A stretch of 29,298 nt of DNA from an uncultured Lachnospiraceae bacterium (GCA_910583965.1 CAJUAE010000039.1:1-29298), one strand, 5' to 3'. Shown: positions 8,104-16,356, numbered from the stretch's first letter. A program made the numbers and translations. The notes: generated by a model not told the origin, from the letters alone.

Positions 8104-9819
8104 ATGAGAAGAAAAGGAATAAAACTTACACTGCGACTTGTTCTTGTGGTAGCATTTCCCTTAGTTTTGATGTTTGTATTGGCTGTAGTGGGTATCAAGT
8201 CATCTTGTAATTCTATTACACAAGAGATGGTAAAACATGAGTTGACAACAGCACAGTATGCTTTCGAGACAGCAATTAGCAATATTGCACAAGGTACATA
8301 TATATACACCAATGGAAAATTTTATAAAGGCAAGCGCAATATTAGTGATAATACGCAATTTTTTGATAATTTTAGTCACGAAGTTGACCTTCAAGTGACA
8401 GTTTTTTATGATAATCTTCGTATTGCGACAAGCCTTATGGATGAGAATGGAAACCGTATGGTAGGAACTGAAGCAGACCCACAGATTTATGATTTGGTGG
8501 TTAAGCAAGGGCAAGATTACTATTCTGAAAATGTGATACTTGGTGATAATACTTACTATGCAATGTATTGTCCACTGTATCAGTATAATTCGGAACAGAT
8601 TATAGGTATGACCTTTGTGGGACTTGAGAAAGGACATATTAATGCGATTAATACGACAAACTTTATTAAAAATTTATTGATTCTTATGTTAGTTTTTGTT
8701 GTGGGTATTATTGTAACGAATATATCAGTGGGTATTTTAGTCAAAGCAATTAAGCTAGTTACTGCAAAACTGAATAGACTTGCAGATGGAGCGCTAAATG
8801 TGACTGTAGAGCGTAGACTTCTTAGCAGAGGAGATGAAATAGGAGATATTGCGAATAGTGTTGAGAAGTTGGTGCATAGTTTGTCAGAAATTGTGGTGGA
8901 AATTAAGGCAACTGCAACAGGACTAGATGAGATTTCAGAAGGTTTTTCAGGCTCTTTTGGGAAGATGGCGAACAATATTGGCAGTGTGGATACAGCCGTG
9001 GAAGAAATGGCGACAGGTTCCACACGACAGGCGCAGGATACTTCTGATGTGGGAAAAAAGATTTCATATATGGGAGAGGCAGTTGATTCAACTACAATTA
9101 ATGCAGAACAGCTTGCTGGCAATACAAATAAAATGCGGGAGTACAATAGAAGTGTGGAAGATACACTCGTAGAGTTAATTCGCATTAGTGATGAGACCAA
9201 GGATGCCTTTGATGTGGTTTATGAGCAGACAAACATGACAAATCAGTCAGCACAAGATATTCAGTCGGCAGCGGATATTATTACAGACATTGCAGACCAG
9301 ACCAATTTGCTTTCTCTAAATGCTAGTATAGAGGCAGCGCGCGCAGGAGAACATGGAAAGGGATTTGCGGTTGTGGCAGATGAAATCCGCAAACTTGCAG
9401 AGCAATCAGCGGAATCTGCAAGTCGCATTACAAGTATTATTGCAATGCTAATTACAAATTCTAACACGACTGTTGACACCATGAAAAATGTGACAGAAGC
9501 TATGGAGAAACAAGGGGATGAGCTTGGTAGAACACGTTCAGTGTTTGAAAATTTAAACCAAGAAGTTGGAGAGGTAGGGCGAGCTGTTGACAATATTCAG
9601 AGCGAAATTAGTAAGATTAATGACCTGAAGTCAGATATCCTCAATGCGGTCCAAAATCTAGCAACTATAGCACAACAGAATGCAGCAAGTACACAGGAAA
9701 CTTCTGCTTCCATGCAGGAGCTAAGGCAGATTGTTTCTGAGTGCAGTGAAGAAGTTGACCGAATTATTACAATGTCAAAGGGGCTTTCTCAAAATATTGA
9801 AGTGTTTACTTTGGAATAA
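8104..9819 (+). CDS. Methyl-accepting chemotaxis protein with extracellular Cache-like sensor
   Basis: Transmembrane chemoreceptor that signals through CheA/CheW. The ATG at 8104 (571 aa, MRRKGIKLTLRL) follows a GGAAAGGTAGG ribosome site; an in-frame TTG at 8074 is less likely. TM1 is at about residues 9-30. An extracellular region of about 160 residues (FYKGKRNISDNTQ, TSLMDENGNRMVGT) looks like a single Cache domain. TM2 is NLLILMLVFVVGIIV. A HAMP linker and a long cytoplasmic coiled coil follow, with the conserved tip DQTNLLSLNASIEAARAGEH at about 397-416. The ligand is unknown. It is a single gene with its own terminator. Confidence 0.93.
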   Translation: MRRKGIKLTLRLVLVVAFPLVLMFVLAVVGIKSSCNSITQEMVKHELTTAQYAFETAISNIAQGTYIYTNGKFYKGKRNISDNTQFFDNFSHEVDLQVTVFYDNLRIATSLMDENGNRMVGTEADPQIYDLVVKQGQDYYSENVILGDNTYYAMYCPLYQYNSEQIIGMTFVGLEKGHINAINTTNFIKNLLILMLVFVVGIIVTNISVGILVKAIKLVTAKLNRLADGALNVTVERRLLSRGDEIGDIANSVEKLVHSLSEIVVEIKATATGLDEISEGFSGSFGKMANNIGSVDTAVEEMATGSTRQAQDTSDVGKKISYMGEAVDSTTINAEQLAGNTNKMREYNRSVEDTLVELIRISDETKDAFDVVYEQTNMTNQSAQDIQSAADIITDIADQTNLLSLNASIEAARAGEHGKGFAVVADEIRKLAEQSAESASRITSIIAMLITNSNTTVDTMKNVTEAMEKQGDELGRTRSVFENLNQEVGEVGRAVDNIQSEISKINDLKSDILNAVQNLATIAQQNAASTQETSASMQELRQIVSECSEEVDRIITMSKGLSQNIEVFTLE

Positions 9820-9834
9820 AGCAAGTAACCCGTC

Positions 9835-9862
9835 AAACGCTGCTTTTAGGCAGCGTTTTTCT
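9835..9862 (+). terminator. Intrinsic terminator of the chemoreceptor gene, shared with the convergent gene
   Basis: AAACGCTGC at 9835-9843 pairs perfectly with GCAGCGTTT at 9850-9858, with loop TTTTAG and a T-rich tail on the plus strand. The stop codon of the convergent ECF gene (9846-9848 on the minus strand) lies in the loop, so the last residues of that protein are encoded by the terminator stem. Confidence 0.85.
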
Positions 9863-10481
9863 TCGCATGAAATCTATTTGTATTTACAGATGTTTCTACG
9901 ATTGGAAACAGCCCAGCCTTTTTTAGAGCGGGACGAAGGGCGTTATATACAGCGGTAGATACAATAACAGAAGCAATTGCATTGACGGTTGTAGTGATAA
10001 GATTTGGAAGTAGGGTTAGCTCTGCAATTGGTTTTCCAAGAATTATTAGCTTATAACAATAACTAAATACTGGGTCAAAAATCATGTTAAATCCAAGGCC
10101 ACAGATTGCGGCAAAAAGAGACCATTTGAATGCGGTTTTAGAATCTTTACAAGCAGATAAATGTCCAATTCTGTGTGCTACAATCCCTGTGACAAGACCA
10201 ATACATAATTTTAATATAAATGTTTTGGGCGCAGACAAAATATAGATTGGGTCGAGCAGATCACCAACAGTCATTCCAATTGCGCCGCCAATACCGCCCA
10301 AAGCCCCGCCTAGCAACAGAGCACCTAATACACAGATAGCATTTCCTAGATGGATACTAGTGGCCTCTGGCGTACCTGGAATTATAATTTTGATTTGTAA
10401 AAAGGTAAAGACAACGTAAGATAACGCTGCGATTAGGCCAGTCAAGGCGACTTTATAGGCCATTGCATTTTTTTGTTTCAT
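9846..10481 (-). CDS. ECF transporter S-component
   Basis: Substrate-binding membrane subunit of an energy-coupling factor vitamin or micronutrient importer. It has 211 residues with five to six hydrophobic segments: VALTGLIAALSYVVF, AICVLGALLLGGALGG, FILKLCIGLVTGIVA, FAAICGLGFNM and a C-terminal one. N-terminal TGLIAALSYVVFTF and GGIGGAIGMTVGDLLDP resemble the ECF-ribofla_trS type family (PF07155). The ligand cannot be told from sequence. A GAGGAGGAA ribosome site precedes the start. No ATPase or T-component gene is nearby, which fits a group II ECF system sharing a module encoded elsewhere. The C-terminal tail NRFHAKKNAA is partly encoded by the neighbouring gene's terminator. Confidence 0.85.
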   Translation of the reverse strand: MKQKNAMAYKVALTGLIAALSYVVFTFLQIKIIIPGTPEATSIHLGNAICVLGALLLGGALGGIGGAIGMTVGDLLDPIYILSAPKTFILKLCIGLVTGIVAHRIGHLSACKDSKTAFKWSLFAAICGLGFNMIFDPVFSYCYKLIILGKPIAELTLLPNLITTTVNAIASVIVSTAVYNALRPALKKAGLFPIVETSVNTNRFHAKKNAA

Positions 10482-10639
10482 AAATATTCCTCCTCATTTT
10501 ACACAAATTTTGATTGATTTGTTTATTTATGCATATGATAATAATAAACACTACTGTCTAGTATACTGCAAAGTGACATTTTAGAAATAGACAATTTTTA
10601 TATATTTTAACAGGACAGTTATAATTATTTGAAATTCTA

Positions 10640-10668
10640 TTGATTTTTAGGGCCAAATAGGATTTAAT
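10640..10668 (+). promoter_or_regulatory. Probable sigma-A promoter for the bactofilin operon
   Basis: TTGATT at 10640-10645, a 17-bp spacer, then TTTAAT at 10663-10668. It lies about 50 nt before the bactofilin start codon. Confidence 0.55.
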
Positions 10669-10718
10669 ATAGTATAGAAAGTGACAAAATTCGATTTTTT
10701 TCAGGGAGGTTTATTACA

Positions 10719-11414
10719 ATGGATAATTTTGAAGAAACAAATAATATAGAAACGGCGGTCATTCCAAAGGGAACAGTTATAAATGGAAATATTTCTATTA
10801 ATGGAAGACTAGATATGTATGGAGTGGTAAATGGTGATATTAATTCAGATAATCAGGTTAATATTACAGGAAATGTTACAGGAAATATCAATGCACAGAA
10901 CCTTTTTACAAAGGACTCTTTTATTGTGGGGCAGATTGCATGTGAAAAAGGAGCAGCTGTGCGGGAAAACACTGTAATTCTTGGCGATATTATGGCTGAG
11001 GATTTAGTGATTGACGGTGCAATACAAGGCAATATTGATGTTAGAAATGGGATTACTATCGGAGATGGTGCGATTGTAGACAGTGATATCAAGGCGAAGA
11101 CAATTCAGGTAAACAATGGGGCGTCCATTAACGGAACTTGTTCTTTGTGTTATGCAGATGTTGATTTGGAAGGGATTTTTCCAGTAGTAGAGGAACCAGA
11201 GGAGTTAGAAGAAGATATAATTACAGAGGAATCTGAAGAAGTTGCTGTGGAAGATGATATACCAACAGAGGAAATTGCTGCGGAATTGACGGAAGTACCA
11301 GTTCAGCTGGAAAAGTCAGAAGATAAACCAAAGGCAGTGGCAAAACCAAGAGCGGTAGCAAAACCAAAAGTGGTTGCCAAACCAAAAGCAATCAAAAAGG
11401 TTAATGCAGAATGA
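10719..11414 (+). CDS. Bactofilin-family polymer-forming cytoskeletal protein
   Basis: Bactofilins form nucleotide-free beta-helical filaments at the membrane, with roles in cell shape or envelope work. The 231-residue protein has a central beta-helix region, about residues 15-145, with repeated short strands (GTVINGNISINGRLDMYG, VNGDINSDNQVNITGNVTG, DGAIQGNIDVRNGITIG). This is followed by an acidic linker (EEPEELEEDIITEESEE) and a basic tail with four tandem KPKAVA/KPRAVA/KPKVVA/KPKAIK units (about residues 204-227). The acidic-then-basic tail is an unusual extension compared with compact bactofilins and may bind partners, nucleic acid or anionic lipid (inference). GGGAGG ribosome site; the stop overlaps the next start as ATGA. 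Confidence 0.88.
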   Translation: MDNFEETNNIETAVIPKGTVINGNISINGRLDMYGVVNGDINSDNQVNITGNVTGNINAQNLFTKDSFIVGQIACEKGAAVRENTVILGDIMAEDLVIDGAIQGNIDVRNGITIGDGAIVDSDIKAKTIQVNNGASINGTCSLCYADVDLEGIFPVVEEPEELEEDIITEESEEVAVEDDIPTEEIAAELTEVPVQLEKSEDKPKAVAKPRAVAKPKVVAKPKAIKKVNAE

Positions 11415-12643
11415 ATAAAAGTTTTTTAGATTGGAATTATAGCAAAGAGCAGTTTGTCGAAAATAGTACTCAGAAAACAGAAGAACTTCTGGATTTTGCA
11501 AATATGGTGTTTAGTATGGAATATAGCAATACTGATTTTGCCACGCTTTTGCCAAAGGCATATTCTAAAGAGCGTTGCCAAATACCAACACATCATATTA
11601 TTCGGGAAGAAAACAAAGTACGTGCATTAATTGACAGTTATCCATTGACAATGCGGATAACTGACAAGAACGAGTATGCTATCAAAGCCTGTTTTTTGGG
11701 AACTGTGTGTGTGCATCCAAATTCGCGTGGAAAAGGATACATGATAGAACTGATGAAACAGGTTGAGGAGGATGCAGTTAGGCAAGGCTGTGCACTGATG
11801 ATTTTGGACGGTGATAGACACAGATACCAACACTATGGTTTTGAGCATGCAGGTATTCGTTACAGATTCCATATAGAGCCTAATAATATTCGTCATTGTT
11901 GTGCTCAGATTTATAAGGAACCTACAACAATAGAGCAATCGTATCATTTTGAGGAGATACGTTCAGAAAGTTCTAGGATTGCTTATTTTTATGAGCTTTA
12001 TCGACGTGGAATTGTGACAACACGGTCAGAGGAAGATTTTTGGCTGAGTTTGCAAAGCTATGGGGCGATTGCATATGCAGTTTTAAAAGGAGAACAGACA
12101 ATTGGGTATGTTGTTTTGTCTGAGGGACAGGGAAGTATCTCAGAGTTTGAGTTGGAAGATGTACAAATCCTTCCGGCAGTGATAAGAGACTTAATGTCAG
12201 AGTTTAATATAGACCAACTAGAAATGAGTGCAGGAATGGATGAGATAGACAAGATAGAATGGCTGGAAAAAATGTGTGATTATTGGAATATTTCAATATC
12301 ACATATGATAAAGATTCTTGATTATGATAAAGTTCTTACGTTTTTGCTAAAATGGAAGCAAAAGTATAGCACGCTTGTCGCAGGAACTTATGTGATAGGC
12401 ATTTGCAATGAACAGACAGCGGTTACAGAATCATATCAGTTGTCAATTATAGAAACTAATATTTGTGTAACCCGCACAGCGCAGAAAGCTGATGTCGTAT
12501 TAGAATCGATGGAGCTTGTAAAATTGTTGACGACCAACTTTTATTTTGTAGAGCAGCTTAAAGGCGAACAAAGCAAATTAAAAAATGCACCCGCGGGCTG
12601 GTTTCCATTACCATTTTACCTGCCCGAAGCGGATACATTTTAA
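11411..12643 (+). CDS. Eis-like GNAT N-acetyltransferase
   Basis: Acetyl-CoA-dependent acetyltransferase of unknown substrate. It has 410 residues, the length of Eis-type enzymes, which carry an N-terminal GNAT domain, a second degenerate GNAT domain and a C-terminal SCP2-like domain. The acetyl-CoA motif is CVHPNSRGKGYMIELM (about 100-115), with the R-G-x-G-Y/A core. Motif B is ILDGDRHRYQHYGFEHAG (about 131-148). The C-terminal third (LSIIETNICVTRTAQKADVVL and the closing LPFYLPEADTF) fits the SCP2-like part. It starts within the bactofilin stop codon (ATGA overlap), so the two are translationally coupled. Whether it modifies the Lys-rich bactofilin tail is speculation. Confidence 0.82.
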   Translation: MNKSFLDWNYSKEQFVENSTQKTEELLDFANMVFSMEYSNTDFATLLPKAYSKERCQIPTHHIIREENKVRALIDSYPLTMRITDKNEYAIKACFLGTVCVHPNSRGKGYMIELMKQVEEDAVRQGCALMILDGDRHRYQHYGFEHAGIRYRFHIEPNNIRHCCAQIYKEPTTIEQSYHFEEIRSESSRIAYFYELYRRGIVTTRSEEDFWLSLQSYGAIAYAVLKGEQTIGYVVLSEGQGSISEFELEDVQILPAVIRDLMSEFNIDQLEMSAGMDEIDKIEWLEKMCDYWNISISHMIKILDYDKVLTFLLKWKQKYSTLVAGTYVIGICNEQTAVTESYQLSIIETNICVTRTAQKADVVLESMELVKLLTTNFYFVEQLKGEQSKLKNAPAGWFPLPFYLPEADTF

Positions 12644-12660
12644 TAGAAAAAATATAATTT

Positions 12661-12996
12661 CTAGTCCATATACTTCCATGTATACATGTTTGCAGTTCTG
12701 CATTTTGGACAAACTACTTTGTACTGTTCAAAGATAAACATTTTAATCTGATCGTCAGAAACATTCGTAGTCACAATACGACTTTGTCCGCACTTACATA
12801 GAAAAAGAATTTTGCGATTTAAGCGCACAGCAAGACTTTCGCCTCTTAGACTGAGCGCTTTTTCTATGTATTTTAGCTGTTCTTCATTGTGCACACCACA
12901 TTCTTCAAGTGCCCATTTGTACTCATCGCGGATAATGTGAAGTGCATCAGAGGGAATGGAAGCATAGTGTTGTTCTAATTTTTGCTCAGTAAACAT
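12661..12996 (-). CDS. Small protein with a zinc-ribbon-like Cys cluster
   Basis: Not recognised. The start at 12996 (111 aa, MFTEQKLEQHYASIPSD) is chosen because an AAGAGGT ribosome site precedes it; a longer in-frame start at 13089 has none. The first 60 residues look helical and charged. The second half holds LCKCGQ (about 71-76) and VCPKCRTAN (about 97-105), a CxC...CxxC arrangement that could bind one zinc. It is convergent with the acetyltransferase, with only 17 bp between stops. Function unknown. Confidence 0.7.
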   Translation of the reverse strand: MFTEQKLEQHYASIPSDALHIIRDEYKWALEECGVHNEEQLKYIEKALSLRGESLAVRLNRKILFLCKCGQSRIVTTNVSDDQIKMFIFEQYKVVCPKCRTANMYTWKYMD

Positions 12997-13543
12997 ATGG
13001 ATACCTCTTTTCTTAATTTTATTTTGCGAATAGGATAAAAAGTTCCTGTTTCTTATCAGTATATCATAGTTTTTTAAAATATGGAACATGGTTTTTATTC
13101 ACAGGCAAAACAAATATAAAATTGGTTACTTTTCATACCTACGCCAAAGTAGTGGGAATCATGCGCCAAAATGCTTGCCTTTTAGCATTTTGTGTGCAAA
13201 ATCTGTTATAATTCACACCTCAATTATTTATAAGCTGATAAAAACTGGCGTTGGTGTGAATTGTAACTAAAATTGTGTTATTTTTGTCTTACTTTTATAT
13301 AACACATTCAGCGACAAAAAATCTCACGACTTTCATAAAAAAATTAAATTTTTATTGTAGGACTTTAATAACCACATCTAAATAACTATTGAATGTGAAC
13401 TGTTTATTCATTTATTAATAAATTTTTGATATTAGGAAAAGCGTGATAAATAAGAAAAGATAAAGGCTAACGAGATTTGACCGATATATATAATGTAGGT
13501 GAAAGGGATTTTACTGACAAAAGTCACAGGGAGGTGGCAGCAG
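12997..13543. other. 547-bp intergenic region with hairpin and long inverted repeat
   Basis: No convincing gene. It is A+T rich. A hairpin at 13167-13192 (CAAAATGCT/AGCATTTTG) is followed by a 15-bp inverted repeat, 13205-13219 with 13253-13267 (GTTATAATTCACACC against GGTGTGAATTGTAAC, one G-T pair), with a 33-nt loop. An extended -10-like TGTTATAAT falls on the left arm. The stretch from 13270 to 13530 shows nothing else I can support apart from the ribosome site of the next gene. Confidence 0.5.
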
Positions 13544-14086
13544 ATGAATAGAAGACGAGAACTTACGCTGCAAAGAGTGTCGCGTATAGGAGGCATCACT
13601 GCGCGGGACAGGTATCCACAGAATACAAAAGAACGCACCACGAATGCTTTTACCATAGAGGAAGCATTAGGCACCTATATGACAAAAGAGGATACAGTAT
13701 ATGATTTACGTGGGCAGGATACTTATACGCGAAGTGATAGGGATTCCAAGCAGAGTGACCAAGAACAGTTTGCGAGACAGATGAAAGAATATCAGTCAGC
13801 GGCTGATGAAAATCAGTTGGCAAATGCAAAATCTGATTTGGAGCGACGTGCAGTAGACCGCATCAATATCAAAAAGTTTGAAGAAGCGCTCGCAAAAGAT
13901 CCCAGTGCGCAGTATCAATTCAGCAGGTATCACAAGAAAAAAGATGAGACAGACTTTGACAGACTAGATGCAAACCGTTGTTCTGGTTTTCTTCTGTATT
14001 CCTATAATAAAAAAGGAATACATAGTGTACTAGGAGAACAGTATTCTTCTGGGCGGCACGAGGGAACATTCGCAGCCGGCTATTAG
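13544..14086 (+). CDS. Hypothetical charged protein
   Basis: Not recognised. The ATG at 13544 (180 aa, MNRRRELTLQRVSRIGG) follows a GGGAGGTGG ribosome site; an in-frame GTG at 13499 lacks one. The protein is hydrophilic, with no signal peptide or membrane segment. The middle, about residues 70-130, is rich in Asp, Gln, Arg and Ala and probably helical (KQSDQEQFARQMKEYQSAAD). The C-terminal part has FSRYHKKKDETDFDRLDANR and ends EGTFAAGY. Its stop codon overlaps the stop of the convergent symporter inside a shared hairpin. Function unknown. Confidence 0.7.
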   Translation: MNRRRELTLQRVSRIGGITARDRYPQNTKERTTNAFTIEEALGTYMTKEDTVYDLRGQDTYTRSDRDSKQSDQEQFARQMKEYQSAADENQLANAKSDLERRAVDRINIKKFEEALAKDPSAQYQFSRYHKKKDETDFDRLDANRCSGFLLYSYNKKGIHSVLGEQYSSGRHEGTFAAGY

Positions 14087-14095
14087 AGCCGGCTG
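14073..14095. terminator. Shared hairpin containing two convergent stop codons
   Basis: CAGCCGGCT at 14073-14081 pairs perfectly with AGCCGGCTG at 14087-14095, with loop ATTAG. The loop holds TAG (14084-14086, plus gene) and TAA (14083-14085 read on minus). There is no T-run on either side, so it may act as a roadblock or 3'-end stabiliser rather than a classical terminator. Confidence 0.6.
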
Positions 14096-15639
14096 TGGGT
14101 AGCCTTCCATTTGTTTTCTTGTTCTTTTTGAATATCCTCAAATGCAGATAGCATTGGGGGTTCTGTAGCGCTATGGAATGTACGTGCAATATAGTTTTTG
14201 GTGATTTTAATTACAGTCCCAGAGAGTGTCAATACACCAATTAGGTTTGGAATTGCCATTAGTCCGTTAAAGGTATCAGAAATATCCCAAGCGAGATTGA
14301 GATTCATAGTAGCACCAAAAACAATAAATATTACGAAAACAATTTTATAAACAATTGTTGCCTTTGTTCCAAACAAAAATTCCCAAGCTTTTGTGCCATA
14401 GTAACTCCAGCCAAGGACAGTGGAAAACGCAAAAAGAAGAATTGCAACCGCGATAAAGGCACCGCCAATGTTGATTCCACCAATATTAAATACTGTGCCA
14501 AAAGCCTCGCTCACAAGTGCTGTCTGTTCATTTACAGATAACATCTCGCCTGTGTGCAGGTCAATTAGTCCTGTGGAGAGAATTGAGAAGGCGGTGAGTG
14601 TACAGACAACAATTGTGTCCGCAAATACTTCAAAAATTCCCCACATACCTTGTCTTACTGGTTCTATTACATTGGAGGCAGAGTGCACCATCACAGAGGA
14701 GCCAAGACCTGCCTCATTGGAAAACACCCCGCGTTTCAAACCCCATGTCATAGCACTTCTAACTGCTAAACCAACAGCGGCACCGCCGACTGCTCGAAAC
14801 CCAAAAGCAAAACTGAAAATAGAACCAAATACTTCACCAGCTTTTCCAATATTTGCTATAAATACAATGAGAGCACCCAGTATGTATGCACAAGCCATAA
14901 ATGGTACAAATTTTTCAGTAAACTGTGCGATTCTTTTGATGCCCCCAACAATTACAAGCCCTGCGAGTACCATAAGTAATAGCCCAATAATCAGAGCATA
15001 TAGATTGATTTTAATGGTGCCAAATGAAATTTCGCGGTCAAGTGCTGCAATGTGAAATACTGAAGTGATATTGCCAGAGATTGTGTTTACTTGGCTCATA
15101 TTACCAATACCAAACGAGGCGAGAACACAGAAGATAGAAAACAATATCGCAAGCACCTTTCCAATACCACCACACCCATTTTTCGTTCCAAGTCCATCTC
15201 GCAAATAGTACATTGCCCCACCACACCATTCGTCATGGCTGTTTTTTCGTCGATAATAAATCCCAAGCACATTTTCTGAATAATTGGTCATCATACCAAA
15301 GAAGGCAGAAAGCCACATCCAGAAGATAGCGCCAGGACCGCCTGCTGCGATTGCCGCTGCAACTCCTGCAATGTTGCCTACACCAATCGTTGCGGCAAGC
15401 GCTGTACACAGCGCTTGAAATTGTGAGATGGATGCTTTTTCTTTGGAATGGGTGACACCACTTTCCTTCTGAAATACACCGCCAATTGTCTTTTCACACA
15501 CATGACGGGCGTGCATAATTTGGAAAAATTTGGTGCGGACAGTCATACAGATTCCAGTGCCAATAATTAATATTAGCATTGGAATCCCCCACACCACGCC
15601 GTTGACAGCACTGTTAATTTTTGCAATCATATCAAGCAT
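14083..15639 (-). CDS. Alanine/glycine:cation symporter (AGCS family)
   Basis: Sodium- or proton-coupled importer of alanine or glycine in the cytoplasmic membrane. It has 518 residues with about eleven hydrophobic segments. The family signature is clear in TIGVGNIAGVAAAIAAGGPG (about 84-103) and WMWLSAFFGMMTNYSENVLG. GLKRGVFSNEAGLGSS and the late FAFSTVLGWSYYGTKAWEF are also typical. A GGGAGGTT ribosome site precedes the ATG. It is a single gene, with two copies of the structured repeat just upstream of its start on the same strand. Co-ion and amino acid are inferred from the family. Confidence 0.94.
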   Translation of the reverse strand: MLDMIAKINSAVNGVVWGIPMLILIIGTGICMTVRTKFFQIMHARHVCEKTIGGVFQKESGVTHSKEKASISQFQALCTALAATIGVGNIAGVAAAIAAGGPGAIFWMWLSAFFGMMTNYSENVLGIYYRRKNSHDEWCGGAMYYLRDGLGTKNGCGGIGKVLAILFSIFCVLASFGIGNMSQVNTISGNITSVFHIAALDREISFGTIKINLYALIIGLLLMVLAGLVIVGGIKRIAQFTEKFVPFMACAYILGALIVFIANIGKAGEVFGSIFSFAFGFRAVGGAAVGLAVRSAMTWGLKRGVFSNEAGLGSSVMVHSASNVIEPVRQGMWGIFEVFADTIVVCTLTAFSILSTGLIDLHTGEMLSVNEQTALVSEAFGTVFNIGGINIGGAFIAVAILLFAFSTVLGWSYYGTKAWEFLFGTKATIVYKIVFVIFIVFGATMNLNLAWDISDTFNGLMAIPNLIGVLTLSGTVIKITKNYIARTFHSATEPPMLSAFEDIQKEQENKWKATHSRL

Positions 15640-15667
15640 AAATTGAACCTCCCATAAAAAATTAAAT

Positions 15668-15750
15668 GAGTAGAGAAGATTACTTCCTCTACTCGCCGCG
15701 CGACCCGTTCGCTGCCTTAGCGACTTATTTCCTCTGCACGGGTCTGCGTA
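15668..15750 (-). repeat. Structured dispersed repeat, copy C
   Basis: Read on the minus strand: outer stem GACCCGT/ACGGGTC, unpaired strand GCAGAGGAAATAAG, inner hairpin TCGCT/AGCGA, then the closing GAGTAGAGGAAG/CTTCTCTACTC hairpin at 15668-15694. It follows copy D head-to-tail with a 3-nt gap and lies in the 5' region of the symporter gene. Confidence 0.75.
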
Positions 15751-15753
15751 ATC

Positions 15754-15839
15754 AAGTAGGGAAGATTTTTCTTCCCTACTTGCGCGCCGGGCACCCGTCA
15801 GCTTCTGCTGACAAATTTCACTTGGGTGCCTGTGCGCAT
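15754..15839 (-). repeat. Structured dispersed repeat, copy D
   Basis: Read on the minus strand: TATGCGCACA, outer stem GGCACCC/GGGTGCC extended by GCGC/GCGC, unpaired strand AAGTGAAATTT, inner hairpin GTCAGC/GCTGAC with loop AGAA, then a perfect 12-bp closing hairpin AAGTAGGGAAGA/TCTTCCCTACTT at 15754-15781. It is preceded by a terminator-like hairpin and T-run (15840-15873). This is the best-formed copy. Confidence 0.8.
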
Positions 15840-15873
15840 AAAAAGAGAGAATATCCTGTCAGGGCTATTCTCT
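15840..15873 (-). terminator. Terminator-like hairpin abutting repeat copy D
   Basis: On the minus strand AGAGAATA and TATTCTCT (15846-15853 with 15866-15873) form an 8-bp stem followed by CTTTTT. No minus-strand gene lies immediately upstream (the nearest starts at 16949), so it may be part of the repeat unit rather than a gene terminator. Confidence 0.6.
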
Positions 15874-16125
15874 TTATTAATATTTATACAAGAATATGTA
15901 AAAAAATGCAAGTAATTTCTTATAGATACATAAAAAATTGGAAATAAGAAAGGACTTAAGAAGATATATTAATAGACAACATTTAAGGACTTTTATAATT
16001 GATATTGCAAGGAAAAATTTTCTCTATAAAAGGGAGGATGCCAAGTAATCTTATGACTACTTGGCATATATTATGAAAAAGTTATTATAAGTAAAGTTAT
16101 CACTCATTGTTTTTAAGGCGCTGTT
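15874..16125. other. A+T-rich intergenic segment, no gene seen
   Basis: It contains a 10-bp inverted repeat at 16038-16067 (ATGCCAAGTA/TACTTGGCAT) with no T-run, and nothing else I can support. Confidence 0.4.
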
Positions 16126-16153
16126 TTGTATCACCTTATGTTTATAGTATAAT
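16126..16153 (+). promoter_or_regulatory. Probable sigma-A promoter
   Basis: TTGTAT at 16126-16131, a 16-bp spacer, and a perfect TATAAT at 16148-16153. This would give a leader of about 220 nt before the gene at 16381, containing the direct repeats. Confidence 0.55.
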
Positions 16154-16266
16154 GTGCTTTCATGTCTAAATCATGTTTATTTATTGAATTATTTTTCAAA
16201 GAATTATGAACGATTTATGAACGTAGAAATTAATAATAATTCCAATTATTATAGTATTTCTTTACG

Positions 16267-16356
16267 TTTTTTAAGAATCGTGATAGACTGTAATTGGTTT
16301 TATTCGACTCTGGCAGATTTGTGTTCTTATTTTTTAAGAACCGTGATAGATTGTAA
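16267..16356 (+). repeat. Two 27-bp direct repeats in the leader of the 16381 gene
   Basis: Six T, then AAGAATCGTGATAGACTGTAA (16267-16293, two parts), recurs at 16330-16356 with only two changes (AAGAACCGTG... and ...ATAGATTGTAA). The repeats are offset by 63 bp, near six turns of the helix. They lie between a probable promoter and the start codon at 16381. Confidence 0.7.

Noticed and set aside
8580..9200. 206-codon open frame antisense to the chemoreceptor gene
   Set aside because: Ser/Thr-rich mirror of the coiled-coil coding sequence; no independent signal.
14420..15055. 211-codon open frame antisense to the symporter gene
   Set aside because: It lies wholly opposite a clear AGCS gene, has no ribosome site, and has a Pro/Thr/Ala composition typical of an antisense shadow.
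15666..15947. 93-codon plus-strand open frame
   Set aside because: Nearly all of it is the two structured repeat copies read on the opposite strand; no ribosome site or protein family.
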